NCBI RefSeq assembly: GCF_000429625.1
Contig: NZ_KE386927.1
Span: 361,160 to 425,159 of the forward strand
Direction: 5' to 3'
Source of the DNA: Azospirillum halopraeferens DSM 3675
Lineage (GTDB): Bacteria; Pseudomonadota; Alphaproteobacteria; Azospirillales; Azospirillaceae
DNA length: 64,000 bases
Position 1 is the first letter of the stretch. Every line of letters begins with the position of its first letter. The translations under genes and the position numbers were made by a program. Positions 44,126 to 52,023 of this stretch are shown piece after piece. The notes under the pieces are model-generated. The model ran no database searches and was not told the DNA's origin. It saw nothing but the letters and a program-made list of their open reading frames with translations.

Positions 44126-44239
44126 GGTGGCCGCATGGTGCCGGAGCGTCCCACGACAAGTCGAGCGAAAAGGGTAGCACCCCCGCCACCGGGGGCGCCG
44201 CGGCGGCGGCGGGATTCAATTGCAGACTGTCCCGACCCA

Positions 44240-44270
44240 ACATGTAGGGCTGTCGCGGCCCATAACATGT
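44240..44270 (+). promoter_or_regulatory. Direct repeats AACATGT ahead of the 44332 gene
   Basis: CAACATGTAGGG and TAACATGTGGTAGGG place the palindromic core ACATGT at 44240-44245 and 44265-44270, 25 bases apart. They lie 60-90 bases upstream of the gene for an HTH-like protein, a position and spacing that suit an operator. Confidence 0.4.
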
Positions 44271-44331
44271 GGTAGGGTCGCCGCGCGCGGAGATTCAACC
44301 GCAATCCGCCGGTGCCGGGATCGTTCCAGGG

Positions 44332-45087
44332 ATGGACCCAGACAAGCTTGCCAAGGTTCTCGCCATGGCCGAATCGGAGCATCAGGGCGAGGCTTTGTCC
44401 GCCCTGCGCGCCGCCCGGATCATGCTGTCGCGGGCCGGCCTGACGTTTCGCGATCTCGCCACGGCGGCACGTCCCCGTCCCGAGCCGGCGGAGGCCGCGG
44501 CGCGGGCCGACACCGCGCCGCAACCCCCGGTGAAGCCGCCGCCGGCCGACCAGGTGGTGCCGGGGCTGCGCCGCCAGGTTGCGGATCTGGAGCGCGAGCT
44601 GTCGGCACTCCGGCGCCAGCTCGACAAGGCGGTGGGCGAGGCGGAGAAGCAGCGCGACGAGACCGAGCGCTGGAAGACCCTGGCCCGCGAAACCGCCGAG
44701 AAGCTGTGGGACGTCGGCAAGGCGCTGGAGCGCCGCTCCATGCGCCACACCCCGCTGGAGAAGCGGCGCGCCATCCTGGACCATCTGCGCGACCCCGGCA
44801 GTGCGGCCCTGTCCGACCACGAGATCGCCCGGCGGGTCGGCACCTCCCCCCAGGTCGTGGCGCACTGGCGCCGCCGCCTGGCCATCGTCGGGCTGAAGGT
44901 GCGCCTGCTGCCGGTGGTGCCGCGCGGCCGCGGCCTGTGGCGCCCGCACGGGCCGCGCCTGGGCATCGCCGATGGCACGCGCCGGCGCCGGCCCGACGAC
45001 GGGGTGCTGCCGGTCGGCACCGTCACCATCGCCAGCCGCTGGACGGGCGGTCCGGCGCGCCGCGGCGGTCAGGGCACCAAGCGGTAG
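44332..45087 (+). CDS. DUF2786-like protein with helix-turn-helix region
   Basis: 251 residues. The first 45 (MDPDKLAKVLAMAESEHQGE, then ALSALRAARIMLSRAGLTF) match the short DUF2786-type motif. A Pro-rich linker is followed by a coiled coil (about 80-130, ELSALRRQLDKAVGEAEKQR) and an HTH-like segment (LSDHEIARRVGTSPQVVAHW). The tail is basic. The likely role is DNA binding; no target is known. The ATG at 44332 is preferred to an upstream in-frame start at 44269. The last 19 bases overlap the convergent response-regulator gene. Confidence 0.78.
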   Translation: MDPDKLAKVLAMAESEHQGEALSALRAARIMLSRAGLTFRDLATAARPRPEPAEAAARADTAPQPPVKPPPADQVVPGLRRQVADLERELSALRRQLDKAVGEAEKQRDETERWKTLARETAEKLWDVGKALERRSMRHTPLEKRRAILDHLRDPGSAALSDHEIARRVGTSPQVVAHWRRRLAIVGLKVRLLPVVPRGRGLWRPHGPRLGIADGTRRRRPDDGVLPVGTVTIASRWTGGPARRGGQGTKR

Positions 45088-45758
45088 CCGCCGGGCTCGG
45101 TCACCAGGATCTCGGCGTTGGACGGGTCGCGCTCGATCTTCTGGCGCAGGCGGTAGACGTGGGTTTCGAGCGTGTGGGTGGTGACCCCCGCGTTGTAGCC
45201 CCACACCTCGCCCAGCAGCACCTCGCGGCCGATCACCGTGCCGCCGGCGCGGTAGAGGAACTTCAGGATCGCCGTCTCCTTCTCGGTCAGGCGGACGCGC
45301 CGGTTGCGCGCCTCCTCCACCAGCAGCTTGGCGGACGGCCGGAAGGTGTAGGGGCCGAGCGGGAAGACCGCGTCCTCGCTCTGTTCGAACTGGCGGAGCT
45401 GAGCGCGCAGGCGGGCCAGCAGGACGCCCAGGCGGAACGGCTTGGCGATGTAGTCGTTGGCCCCGGACTCCAGGCCCAGGATGGTGTCGGCGTCGGTATC
45501 GGCCCCCGTCAGCATGATGATCGGGCAGCGCACCCCCTCGCGCCGCATCAGCCGGCACAGGTCGCGTCCGTCCATGTCGGGCAGCCCCACGTCGAGCAGC
45601 ACCGCCGAAAAGCTGCCGTCCCGCGCCGCCTCCAGCCCGGCCACCCCGGTGCCGGCCTCGGCCGTCTCGAACTCCTCGTGGAACTGGAGCTGCTCGGCCA
45701 GGGACTGGCGCAGCGCCTCGTCGTCGTCGACCAGAAGAATGCGTTTCGCCGGGTTCAT
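45069..45758 (-). CDS. OmpR/PhoB-family response regulator
   Basis: 229 residues. Receiver domain: acidic DDD at 11-13, phospho-acceptor Asp56 in LLDVGLPDMDG, Thr in MLTGAD and Lys in YIAKPFRLG. The C-terminal winged helix (RRVRLTEKETAILKFLYRAG, TLETHVYRLRQKIE) binds DNA. No histidine kinase is adjacent, so it is an orphan here. The stop lies inside the 3' end of the convergent DUF2786-like gene. Confidence 0.94.
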   Translation of the reverse strand: MNPAKRILLVDDDEALRQSLAEQLQFHEEFETAEAGTGVAGLEAARDGSFSAVLLDVGLPDMDGRDLCRLMRREGVRCPIIMLTGADTDADTILGLESGANDYIAKPFRLGVLLARLRAQLRQFEQSEDAVFPLGPYTFRPSAKLLVEEARNRRVRLTEKETAILKFLYRAGGTVIGREVLLGEVWGYNAGVTTHTLETHVYRLRQKIERDPSNAEILVTEPGGYRLVP

Positions 45759-46140
45759 GCGCCGCGCGTCTCAACCCCGTGGTGGATGCGCGGGCGAGTT
45801 TACCACGCGCCCCGCTCCTTGTCCCCGCCCGCGTGCCGCACCGCCCGGAGCACTCATTACGGCCCGGGAACGGCGCAATGGCGTGTCCGCACATTGATTG
45901 ATACGATATCAGAATGAATAGGTCGATGGGACCGGCCGGCACCCGGCCCGGCGGATCGTTGCGTCGCGCGCAACGGAGCGGAGCGCCGGGACGGCTTGCC
46001 AGACGCCGGCGGGCGTGGGACGGTCGGCCGGTGCCGCCCGTGCGGTGGGCACGGCCGTTGTGTTTTTGCATTTCCCGCCCGGCGCGGCTACGGTGCCGCG
46101 GTCGTCCGCGCGGCAACGCCTCTATCGTGGTTTCCGTCCC
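45759..46140. other. 382-base intergenic region between the response regulator and ribA
   Basis: No convincing gene. An AT-rich island around 45890-45920 has the perfect dyad TGATA-CGA-TATCA (45899-45911) with TTGATT nearby, a likely promoter/operator. Further right are two hairpins on the ribA side: CGTTGCG/CGCAACG (45957-45963 and 45969-45975), and CCGTGC/GCACGG (46038-46043 and 46049-46054), which is followed 6-13 bases later by TGTTTTT. These may form a ribA leader. The conserved FMN-riboswitch boxes were looked for and not found. Confidence 0.45.
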
Positions 46141-47283
46141 ATGTACGCAGACATGCAGCCCGATCCCCCCCATCCCGTCGACGAGGCGGCGATGCGCACC
46201 GTCGACCGCGTGGTGGCCGCCCTGCGGCGCGGCGAGCCGGTGGCGGTGGAGGCCGGGGACGGGTCGTGCGCGCTGGTGCTGGCGGTGGAGATGCTGGGGC
46301 CCGACGCCCTGGCCCGGCTGAAGCACCTGGCCGGCGGCGACCCCGTCCTGGCGGTGACCCGCCGGCGCGCCGTCATGCTGGGCCTGGACGCGCCGGAGGA
46401 GGGGGCGGTGATGCTGACCCTGCCCGGCGGGCTGGAGATCCGCAGCGCCCTGGTGCTGGCCGACCCCGAGCAGCAGCAGGGGGTGACCCTGCCGGCCGGC
46501 CTGACCGCCGCCGCCGCGGCCCCGGGGTCCGCCGCCGCCGCCGCCGTGGACCTGGCCAAGGTGGCGCGGCTGCTGCCGGCAGCGGTGGTGGTGCCGGTGA
46601 AGGGGCTGCGGGGCAGCGCCGCCTCCTGGGCGGCCCGCCACGACGTGCTGGCGGCGCGCGCCCGCGACATCGCCGACCACCGCGTCCACGTGGTGCGCAC
46701 CCTGCGCCGGGTGGCCGAGGCGCGGGTGCCGCTGGAAGGGGCGGAGGACGCGCGCGTCGTCGCCTTCCGCCCGGCCGACGGCGGGCCGGAGTTCCTGGCC
46801 ATCATCATCGGCGAGCCGCCGCCCGACCGGCCGGTGCTGGCCCGCCTGCACTCGGAGTGCTTCACCGGCGATCTGCTGGGGTCGCTGCGCTGCGACTGCG
46901 GTGAGCAGTTGCGCGGCGCCATCAGGGAGATCGCGGCCGCCGGCAACGGCGTGCTGCTGTACCTGGCGCAGGAGGGGCGCGGCATCGGGCTGGTCAACAA
47001 GCTGCGCGCCTACCGCATCCAGGACCGCGGCATCGACACCGTCGACGCCAACGAGATGCTGGGGTTCGAGGCGGACGAGCGGGTCTATCTGCCGGCGGCG
47101 GAGATGCTGCGCCAGCTCGGCTTCCGCTCCGTGCGGCTGATGACCAACAACCCCGACAAGCTGCGCGAGCTGGCGCGCTGCGGCATCGAGGTGGTGGAGC
47201 GCGTGCCCCACATCTTCCCCTCCAACGCCCACAACGAAGGCTACCTGCGCACCAAGGCGCTGCGCAGCGGCCACCTGTTCTGA
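46141..47283 (+). CDS. ribA: GTP cyclohydrolase II with degenerate N-terminal DHBP-synthase-like domain
   Basis: 380 residues. The C-terminal half (about 190-380) is an intact GTP cyclohydrolase II: zinc ligands in HSECFTGDLLGSLRCDCGEQ, the catalytic loop YLAQEGRGIGL and MTNNPDKLREL. It opens GTP to start riboflavin synthesis. The N-terminal 165 residues align in layout with RibB (VVAALRRGEPVAVEAGD), but the acidic catalytic loop of RibB is missing, so that half should not make the four-carbon unit. The ATG at 46141 is preferred; a further in-frame start lies upstream. Confidence 0.92.
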   Translation: MYADMQPDPPHPVDEAAMRTVDRVVAALRRGEPVAVEAGDGSCALVLAVEMLGPDALARLKHLAGGDPVLAVTRRRAVMLGLDAPEEGAVMLTLPGGLEIRSALVLADPEQQQGVTLPAGLTAAAAAPGSAAAAAVDLAKVARLLPAAVVVPVKGLRGSAASWAARHDVLAARARDIADHRVHVVRTLRRVAEARVPLEGAEDARVVAFRPADGGPEFLAIIIGEPPPDRPVLARLHSECFTGDLLGSLRCDCGEQLRGAIREIAAAGNGVLLYLAQEGRGIGLVNKLRAYRIQDRGIDTVDANEMLGFEADERVYLPAAEMLRQLGFRSVRLMTNNPDKLRELARCGIEVVERVPHIFPSNAHNEGYLRTKALRSGHLF

Positions 47284-47332
47284 TTGAGGTCGGCGGGCGG
47301 CAGGAATCGTCCCGGTACCGGCAGGAATTGCC

Positions 47333-47352
47333 GGGATTCCCGCCGGAATCCC
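47333..47352. promoter_or_regulatory. Dyad upstream of the sigma-54 promoter
   Basis: GGGATTCC-N4-GGAATCCC is a perfect inverted repeat centred about 20 bases ahead of the -24 box. Further GGAAT half-sites lie at 47303-47307 and 47324-47328. They could bind the enhancer-binding protein that sigma-54 needs, though the inner site is unusually close to the promoter. Confidence 0.5.
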
Positions 47353-47362
47353 CCGATAATCG

Positions 47363-47378
47363 TGGCACGCCTGTTGCA
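47363..47378 (+). promoter_or_regulatory. Sigma-54 (RpoN) promoter
   Basis: TGGCACG-CCTG-TTGCA matches the -24/-12 consensus (TGGCACG-N4-TTGCA/T) at every conserved position and spacing. Transcription would start near 47390, about 30 bases ahead of the ATG at 47421. Confidence 0.8.
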
Positions 47379-47420
47379 ATACTCCGGTCCACGGCACTTT
47401 CCGCCGGGAGGACCCCAGCC

Positions 47421-48290
47421 ATGGCCATCGAACCGATGACGATCGACGCCGCCGTGCGTGTCCCGGCTCCGCGCCCCGCGGAGAGCGCCTTCGTGCTGGA
47501 TGGCACCGCGGAGAACGAATACCGCCGCGAAGGCACCATGTCCTTCAGCGACTTCCTGGACGTCATCAACCCGTTGCAGCACATTCCCGTGGTCGGCCAA
47601 CTCTACCGCGGGCTGACCGGCGACACCATCACTCCGGCCGCACGGGTGATGGGCGGCATCCTCTTCGGCGGCCCGCTGGGGGGAGCGGCGGCCGTCACCA
47701 ACGTGGTGGTGGAGCAGGCCAGCGGCCGCGACATCGGCGATCACATGATGGCCGCCGTCGGCATGGGCGGCACCGCCGCCGCCGTGCCGGCCGCAAACCC
47801 CGAGGCACCGGCCGCGCAGGGTGGCGCCGGCGCCACCAACTGGGCCGCGGCCCCCCTGTCCGCCCCCGTGGCGGCCCAGATGGCGGCCGCCCAGCCGGCC
47901 GCCGCTCCGGCGGCCGTTCAGGCAGCCGCGGCCCAGCCGGCCGCTCCGGCGGGGGCCGAGACGGCGGCACCGAAGGCCGCAGGGGCCGAGAAGCCGCCGG
48001 GGCGCATGCCGCCGCGCGACACCGTGCTGGCCAACACGCTCCAGGCCAAACACGCCGCCCGCGGCAACCCGCCGCCGGCCCCGGCCGTTCCGGCAGCCAT
48101 GGCCGCCGTGCCGGTGTCGCCGGTGCCGCAGGGCGACGCACCGCCCGCCGCGACCGGCGGCCAGCCCGCCCCGGTGGCGCCGGAGCTACTGTCGGAAGTG
48201 ATGATGCGCAACCTCGCCAAGTACGAGGCCGCCCGCAAGGCCGCCGAACGCCAGGCGCCGAAACCGCCGGGCGTGCGGGTGTCGGGATAG
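47421..48290 (+). CDS. Sigma-54-controlled protein of unknown function
   Basis: 289 residues; family not identified. A conserved-looking head (about 40-115) reads GTMSFSDFLDVINPLQHIPV, VGQLYRGLTGDTITPAARVM and then a Gly-rich hydrophobic patch GGILFGGPLGGAAAVTNVVV. The remaining 170 residues are Ala/Pro-rich, low-complexity and probably disordered, ending in a basic helix (MRNLAKYEAARKAAERQ). There is no signal peptide. GGGAGG precedes the ATG. The sigma-54 promoter suggests a nitrogen, motility or surface-related regulon, but this is inference. Confidence 0.75.
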   Translation: MAIEPMTIDAAVRVPAPRPAESAFVLDGTAENEYRREGTMSFSDFLDVINPLQHIPVVGQLYRGLTGDTITPAARVMGGILFGGPLGGAAAVTNVVVEQASGRDIGDHMMAAVGMGGTAAAVPAANPEAPAAQGGAGATNWAAAPLSAPVAAQMAAAQPAAAPAAVQAAAAQPAAPAGAETAAPKAAGAEKPPGRMPPRDTVLANTLQAKHAARGNPPPAPAVPAAMAAVPVSPVPQGDAPPAATGGQPAPVAPELLSEVMMRNLAKYEAARKAAERQAPKPPGVRVSG

Positions 48291-48309
48291 CGCGGTGCCC
48301 GGCGGGCGC

Positions 48310-48825
48310 CTACTCCTCCCGTTCCGCCAGGTGGACGTTGCGGCCATCCGCGCGTTCCAGGATGGCGCCGGCGCGCCGCTCCGCGTCGAGGTCGGCGACC
48401 CGCACCCACAGGATGACGCCGCCGGCCTCCAGGGCGCGGGCGAACTCGTCGGGCTCGGGATGGCTCGTCAACTTGTCCAGATAGTCCTTGATGGCCACGC
48501 CGCCGATGCCGGCGGCGACCAGTGCAGCCAGCGGCGCGGTGATCGGGCCGCCGACGAGGGCGATCAGGCCGGCGGTGGTCAGGGGGAAGGCGTACTTCAT
48601 CTCTCCCACCAGGCCCAGCATCGCCTCGTCGCCGGGCGGCGACGGGTCGGCGGCGTCCAGCGAGGTGTGCGAGGAGAGCACGCTGAGATCCTCGCGCGCG
48701 AAGCCGTCGGCCAGCAGCGCCTCCACGGCGCGGTCGAACGCGTCGCGCCGTTCGAACAGGGCAACGACCTCGCGCACCTGCCGGCCGGTGTCGGTAACGG
48801 TGTCCTGCGCCACGATCCTCTCCAT
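48310..48825 (-). CDS. General-stress-like (YflT/17M-type) protein
   Basis: 171 residues. The first 60 (VVALFERRDAFDRAVEALLA, DGFAREDLSVLSSH) resemble the general stress protein 17M-like fold. A Gly/Ala-rich hydrophobic stretch (about 78-112: TTAGLIALVGGPITAPLAAL, VAAGIGGVAIKDYL) may be a membrane hairpin, followed by a ferredoxin-like tail (GVILWVRVADLDAERRAGAI). The ATG at 48825 is chosen; the longer frame runs through the mutS promoter region. It is convergent with the sigma-54 gene, with a short hairpin (48294-48310) between them. Confidence 0.75.
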   Translation of the reverse strand: MERIVAQDTVTDTGRQVREVVALFERRDAFDRAVEALLADGFAREDLSVLSSHTSLDAADPSPPGDEAMLGLVGEMKYAFPLTTAGLIALVGGPITAPLAALVAAGIGGVAIKDYLDKLTSHPEPDEFARALEAGGVILWVRVADLDAERRAGAILERADGRNVHLAEREE

Positions 48826-49003
48826 ACGCGTTTTTCTTCGGACGGGCCGGCCCCGGAGCGCCGGCGTTCGTAAGGTCCAGTCTATCCGCAGGGCCGCCGG
48901 GGCGCCAGTGCGCCGCCCCGCGGCCATCAGGCCGTGCGCCGGGGCGGCACCGGTGCTATAGACGGAGTCCTTTCCGTACGAACCGATTGCGGCCTGCCTC
49001 CCC

Positions 49004-51682
49004 GTGTCCGACACAGCCCCGACCCTTCCCGACGCCGCCACGCCGATGATGGCGCAGTATCTGGAGATCAAGCGGGCGCACGCCGACTGCCTGCTGTTCT
49101 ACCGGATGGGCGACTTCTACGAGATGTTCTTCGAGGATGCGGTCGCCGCCGCCCGCGCGCTGGACATCGCGCTGACCCGGCGCGGCCAGCACCAGGGGGA
49201 GGACATCCCCATGTGCGGCGTGCCGGTGCACAGCCACGAATCCTATCTGGAGCGGCTGATCCGCCAGGGCTTCCGCGTCGCCATCTGCGAGCAGATGGAA
49301 GACCCGGCGGAGGCGAAGAAGCGCGGGTCCAAATCGGTGGTGAAGCGCGGCGTGGTGCGCATCGTCACCCCCGGCACGCTGACCGAGGAATCGCTGCTGG
49401 ACGCCCGCTCCTCCAACTGGCTGGCGGCGGTGGCGGAGGCCGGCGGCGGCGTGGCGCTGGCCTGGCTGGAGCTGTCGACGGGCGAGCTGGCGGTGCAGCC
49501 GCTGGAGCGCGCCGGGCTGGCGGCGGCGCTGGGCCGCCTCGACCCGCAGGAACTTCTGGTGCCCGAGCGCCTGGCGCAGGCCCCCGACCTGTTCGAGCTG
49601 TGGGGGGAGTGGAAGCGGCGCATGGCGGTGCTGCCCAACCCGCGCTTCGACAGCGAGAACGGGCGCAAGCGCCTGCTCGACCTCTACGGCGTCGGCACGC
49701 TGGACGCCTTCGGCGGCTTCGGGCGGGCCGAGGTGGCGGCGGCCGGCGCGCTGGTCGCCTATGTGGAGATGACGCAGAAGGGCCGGGTGCCGCGCCTGTC
49801 CCCCTTGCGCCGGGTGCAGCCGGGCGCGGTGCTGGAGATCGACGCCGCCACCCGCCGCAACCTGGAGCTGACCCGCACCATGACCGGCGAGCGGCGCGGC
49901 AGCCTGCTGGCGACCATCGACCGCACCGTCACCGGGGCCGGCGCGCGGCTGCTGGCCGCCCACCTCGCGGCCCCGCTGACCGACCCGGCGGCCATCGCCC
50001 GGCGGCTCGACATGGTGGACTTCGCGCGGACGGAGGAGCGGCTGCGCGTCGACGCCCGCGCCGTGCTGGCCCGCTGCCCCGACCTGGAGCGCGCCCTGTC
50101 GCGCCTGACCCTGGGCCGCGGCGGCCCGCGCGACCTGGCCGCCGTGCGCGAGGCGCTGACCGGCGCCGGCGAACTGAAGGCCCTGCTGCTGGGTGGCGGC
50201 GTGCCGCTGCCCGACGGCCTGGCCCGCGTCGCCCGGGGGCTGGGGGAGCACACGGCGCTGGTGGCGCAGCTCGGCGAGGCGCTGGCCCCCGACCTGCCGC
50301 TGCTGGCGCGCGACGGCGGCTTCATCGCGCCGGGCTATTCCTATGCCCTGGACGAGCTGGTAACCCTGCGCGACGAGAGCCGGCGGCTGATCGCGGGGTT
50401 GCAGGCGAAATACGCCGACCTGGCCGGGGTGCCGACGCTGAAGGTCAAGCACAACAACGTCCTGGGCTATCACATCGAGGTGACGGCGGCGCACGCGGAC
50501 AAGCTGATGACCGGCGGGGCGCGCGAGACCTTCATGCACCGCCAGACCATGGCGAACGCCGTGCGCTTCGGCACGGTGGAGCTGTCGGACCTGGAGCGCC
50601 GCATCTCCGAAGCCGCCGACCGCGCGCTGGCGGTGGAGCTGGAGCTGTTCGAATCGCTGGTGTGCGCCGTCGCCGCCGAGGGCGAGGCGGTGGCCGCGGC
50701 CGCCCGCGCGCTGGCCGCGCTGGACGTGGCCCTGGCGCTGGGCGAGCTGGCGGCGGAGCGGCGCTACACCCGCCCGGTGGTCGACGACACCACGGCCTTC
50801 ACCATCCGCGGCGGCCGCCACCCGGTGGTGGAGGCGGTGCTGGAGGCCGGCAACACCGGTTCCTTCGTGGCCAACGACTGCGACCTCGCCCCCGACAGCC
50901 GGCTGTGGCTGCTGACCGGCCCGAACATGGCGGGCAAGTCCACCTTCCTGCGCCAGAACGCGCTGATCGCGGTGATGGCGCAGATCGGCAGCTTCGTGCC
51001 GGCCGAGCACGCCCGCATCGGCGTCGTCGACCGGCTGTTCAGCCGCGTCGGCGCCGCCGACGACCTGGCGCGCGGCCGCTCCACCTTCATGGTGGAGATG
51101 GTGGAGACCGCGGCCATCCTGAACCAGGCGGGCCCCCGCGCGCTGGTCATCCTGGACGAGATCGGCCGCGGCACCGCCACCTTCGACGGGCTGTCCATCG
51201 CCTGGGCCTGCGTGGAGCACCTGCACGACGTCAACCGCTGCCGCGCCCTGTTCGCCACCCATTACCACGAGCTGACGATGCTGGCGGCCAAGCTGCCGTC
51301 CTTGTCGTGCCACACCATGCGCATCAAGGAGTGGCAGGGCGACGTGGTCTTCCTGCACGAGGTGACGGCGGGCGCGGCCGACCGCAGCTACGGCATCCAC
51401 GTGGCCAAGCTGGCCGGCCTGCCCGAGGCGGTGGTGGGCCGCGCCGGCGAGGTCCTGAAGATCCTGGAATCGGGCGACCGGAACGCCGCCATCCACCGCC
51501 TGGCGGAAGACCTGCCCCTGTTCAGCGCCGCCCTGAAACGCCCGCCGCCGGCCCCGGAGACGGCGGCCCCGTCCTCCGGCCCGTCACCGGTGGAGGAGGC
51601 GCTGAAGGCCCTGGACCTGGACGACCTGACGCCACGCCAGGCGCAGGAGGCGCTGTACCGGCTGCGCGGGATGGTGGGCTGA
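49004..51682 (+). CDS. mutS: DNA mismatch repair protein MutS
   Basis: 892-residue mismatch sensor. Mismatch-binding domain: CLLFYRMGDFYEMFFEDA with the Phe-X-Glu wedge. The lever/clamp domains follow (about 260-560). ATPase: Walker A LTGPNMAGKSTFLRQ, the signature region SRVGAADDLARGRSTFMVEM and Walker B ILDEIGRGTATFDG. The C-terminal tail holds a HhH/tetramerisation-like segment (LTPRQAQEALYRLRGMV). The GTG start at 49004 gives MSDTAPTLP; an internal ATG 14 residues later is possible. Standard length. Confidence 0.97.
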   Translation: MSDTAPTLPDAATPMMAQYLEIKRAHADCLLFYRMGDFYEMFFEDAVAAARALDIALTRRGQHQGEDIPMCGVPVHSHESYLERLIRQGFRVAICEQMEDPAEAKKRGSKSVVKRGVVRIVTPGTLTEESLLDARSSNWLAAVAEAGGGVALAWLELSTGELAVQPLERAGLAAALGRLDPQELLVPERLAQAPDLFELWGEWKRRMAVLPNPRFDSENGRKRLLDLYGVGTLDAFGGFGRAEVAAAGALVAYVEMTQKGRVPRLSPLRRVQPGAVLEIDAATRRNLELTRTMTGERRGSLLATIDRTVTGAGARLLAAHLAAPLTDPAAIARRLDMVDFARTEERLRVDARAVLARCPDLERALSRLTLGRGGPRDLAAVREALTGAGELKALLLGGGVPLPDGLARVARGLGEHTALVAQLGEALAPDLPLLARDGGFIAPGYSYALDELVTLRDESRRLIAGLQAKYADLAGVPTLKVKHNNVLGYHIEVTAAHADKLMTGGARETFMHRQTMANAVRFGTVELSDLERRISEAADRALAVELELFESLVCAVAAEGEAVAAAARALAALDVALALGELAAERRYTRPVVDDTTAFTIRGGRHPVVEAVLEAGNTGSFVANDCDLAPDSRLWLLTGPNMAGKSTFLRQNALIAVMAQIGSFVPAEHARIGVVDRLFSRVGAADDLARGRSTFMVEMVETAAILNQAGPRALVILDEIGRGTATFDGLSIAWACVEHLHDVNRCRALFATHYHELTMLAAKLPSLSCHTMRIKEWQGDVVFLHEVTAGAADRSYGIHVAKLAGLPEAVVGRAGEVLKILESGDRNAAIHRLAEDLPLFSAALKRPPPAPETAAPSSGPSPVEEALKALDLDDLTPRQAQEALYRLRGMVG

Positions 51683-51719
51683 TCCTCCGCCTTCCGCCAC
51701 GCCGGGGGGACGTGTGCCC

Positions 51720-51929
51720 CTACGCTTCACCGTCGCGAGCCAGCAGTTCGTCCAGTTCGGTGATCTTCCGGCGCGCTTCGGCGATGCTCTGGAGCGTCAT
51801 GTCGACCGTCTGTCCGGCGGCATCCCGGGTGCCGACCTGCATGCGACCGGATTCCAGCCACTCCAGCCGGGCTTGCTGCTGCATGCGTTCGTGCCGGCAC
51901 CAGTCGGCCAGCGTGCGGAAGGCTGCCAT
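51720..51929 (-). CDS. Small helical protein of unknown function
   Basis: 69 residues, mostly helical with a charged pattern (ADWCRHERMQQQARLEWLES, IAEARRKITELDELLARD). Both ends could form coiled coils. The ATG at 51929 has GGAG seven bases upstream. It lies between mutS and htpG, close to the mutS 3' end on the opposite strand. No function assigned. Confidence 0.65.
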   Translation of the reverse strand: MAAFRTLADWCRHERMQQQARLEWLESGRMQVGTRDAAGQTVDMTLQSIAEARRKITELDELLARDGEA

Positions 51930-52023
51930 GGAATCGCTCCGTCTCCGTGCGGTCAAACCGTAAGGGTGGGGAGCGGGGGTGCCGAATGACACCCCCGGGG
52001 TCACAGCGTCCGGATGACCGATA

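Noticed and set aside
45912..46140. FMN riboswitch ahead of ribA
   Set aside because: None of the conserved RFN sequence boxes was found on the plus strand; only ordinary hairpins are visible.
48294..48310. Short hairpin between the sigma-54 gene and the stress-like gene as a terminator
   Set aside because: The stem needs a G-U pair, has a three-base loop and no T-tract, so support is too thin for a separate feature.
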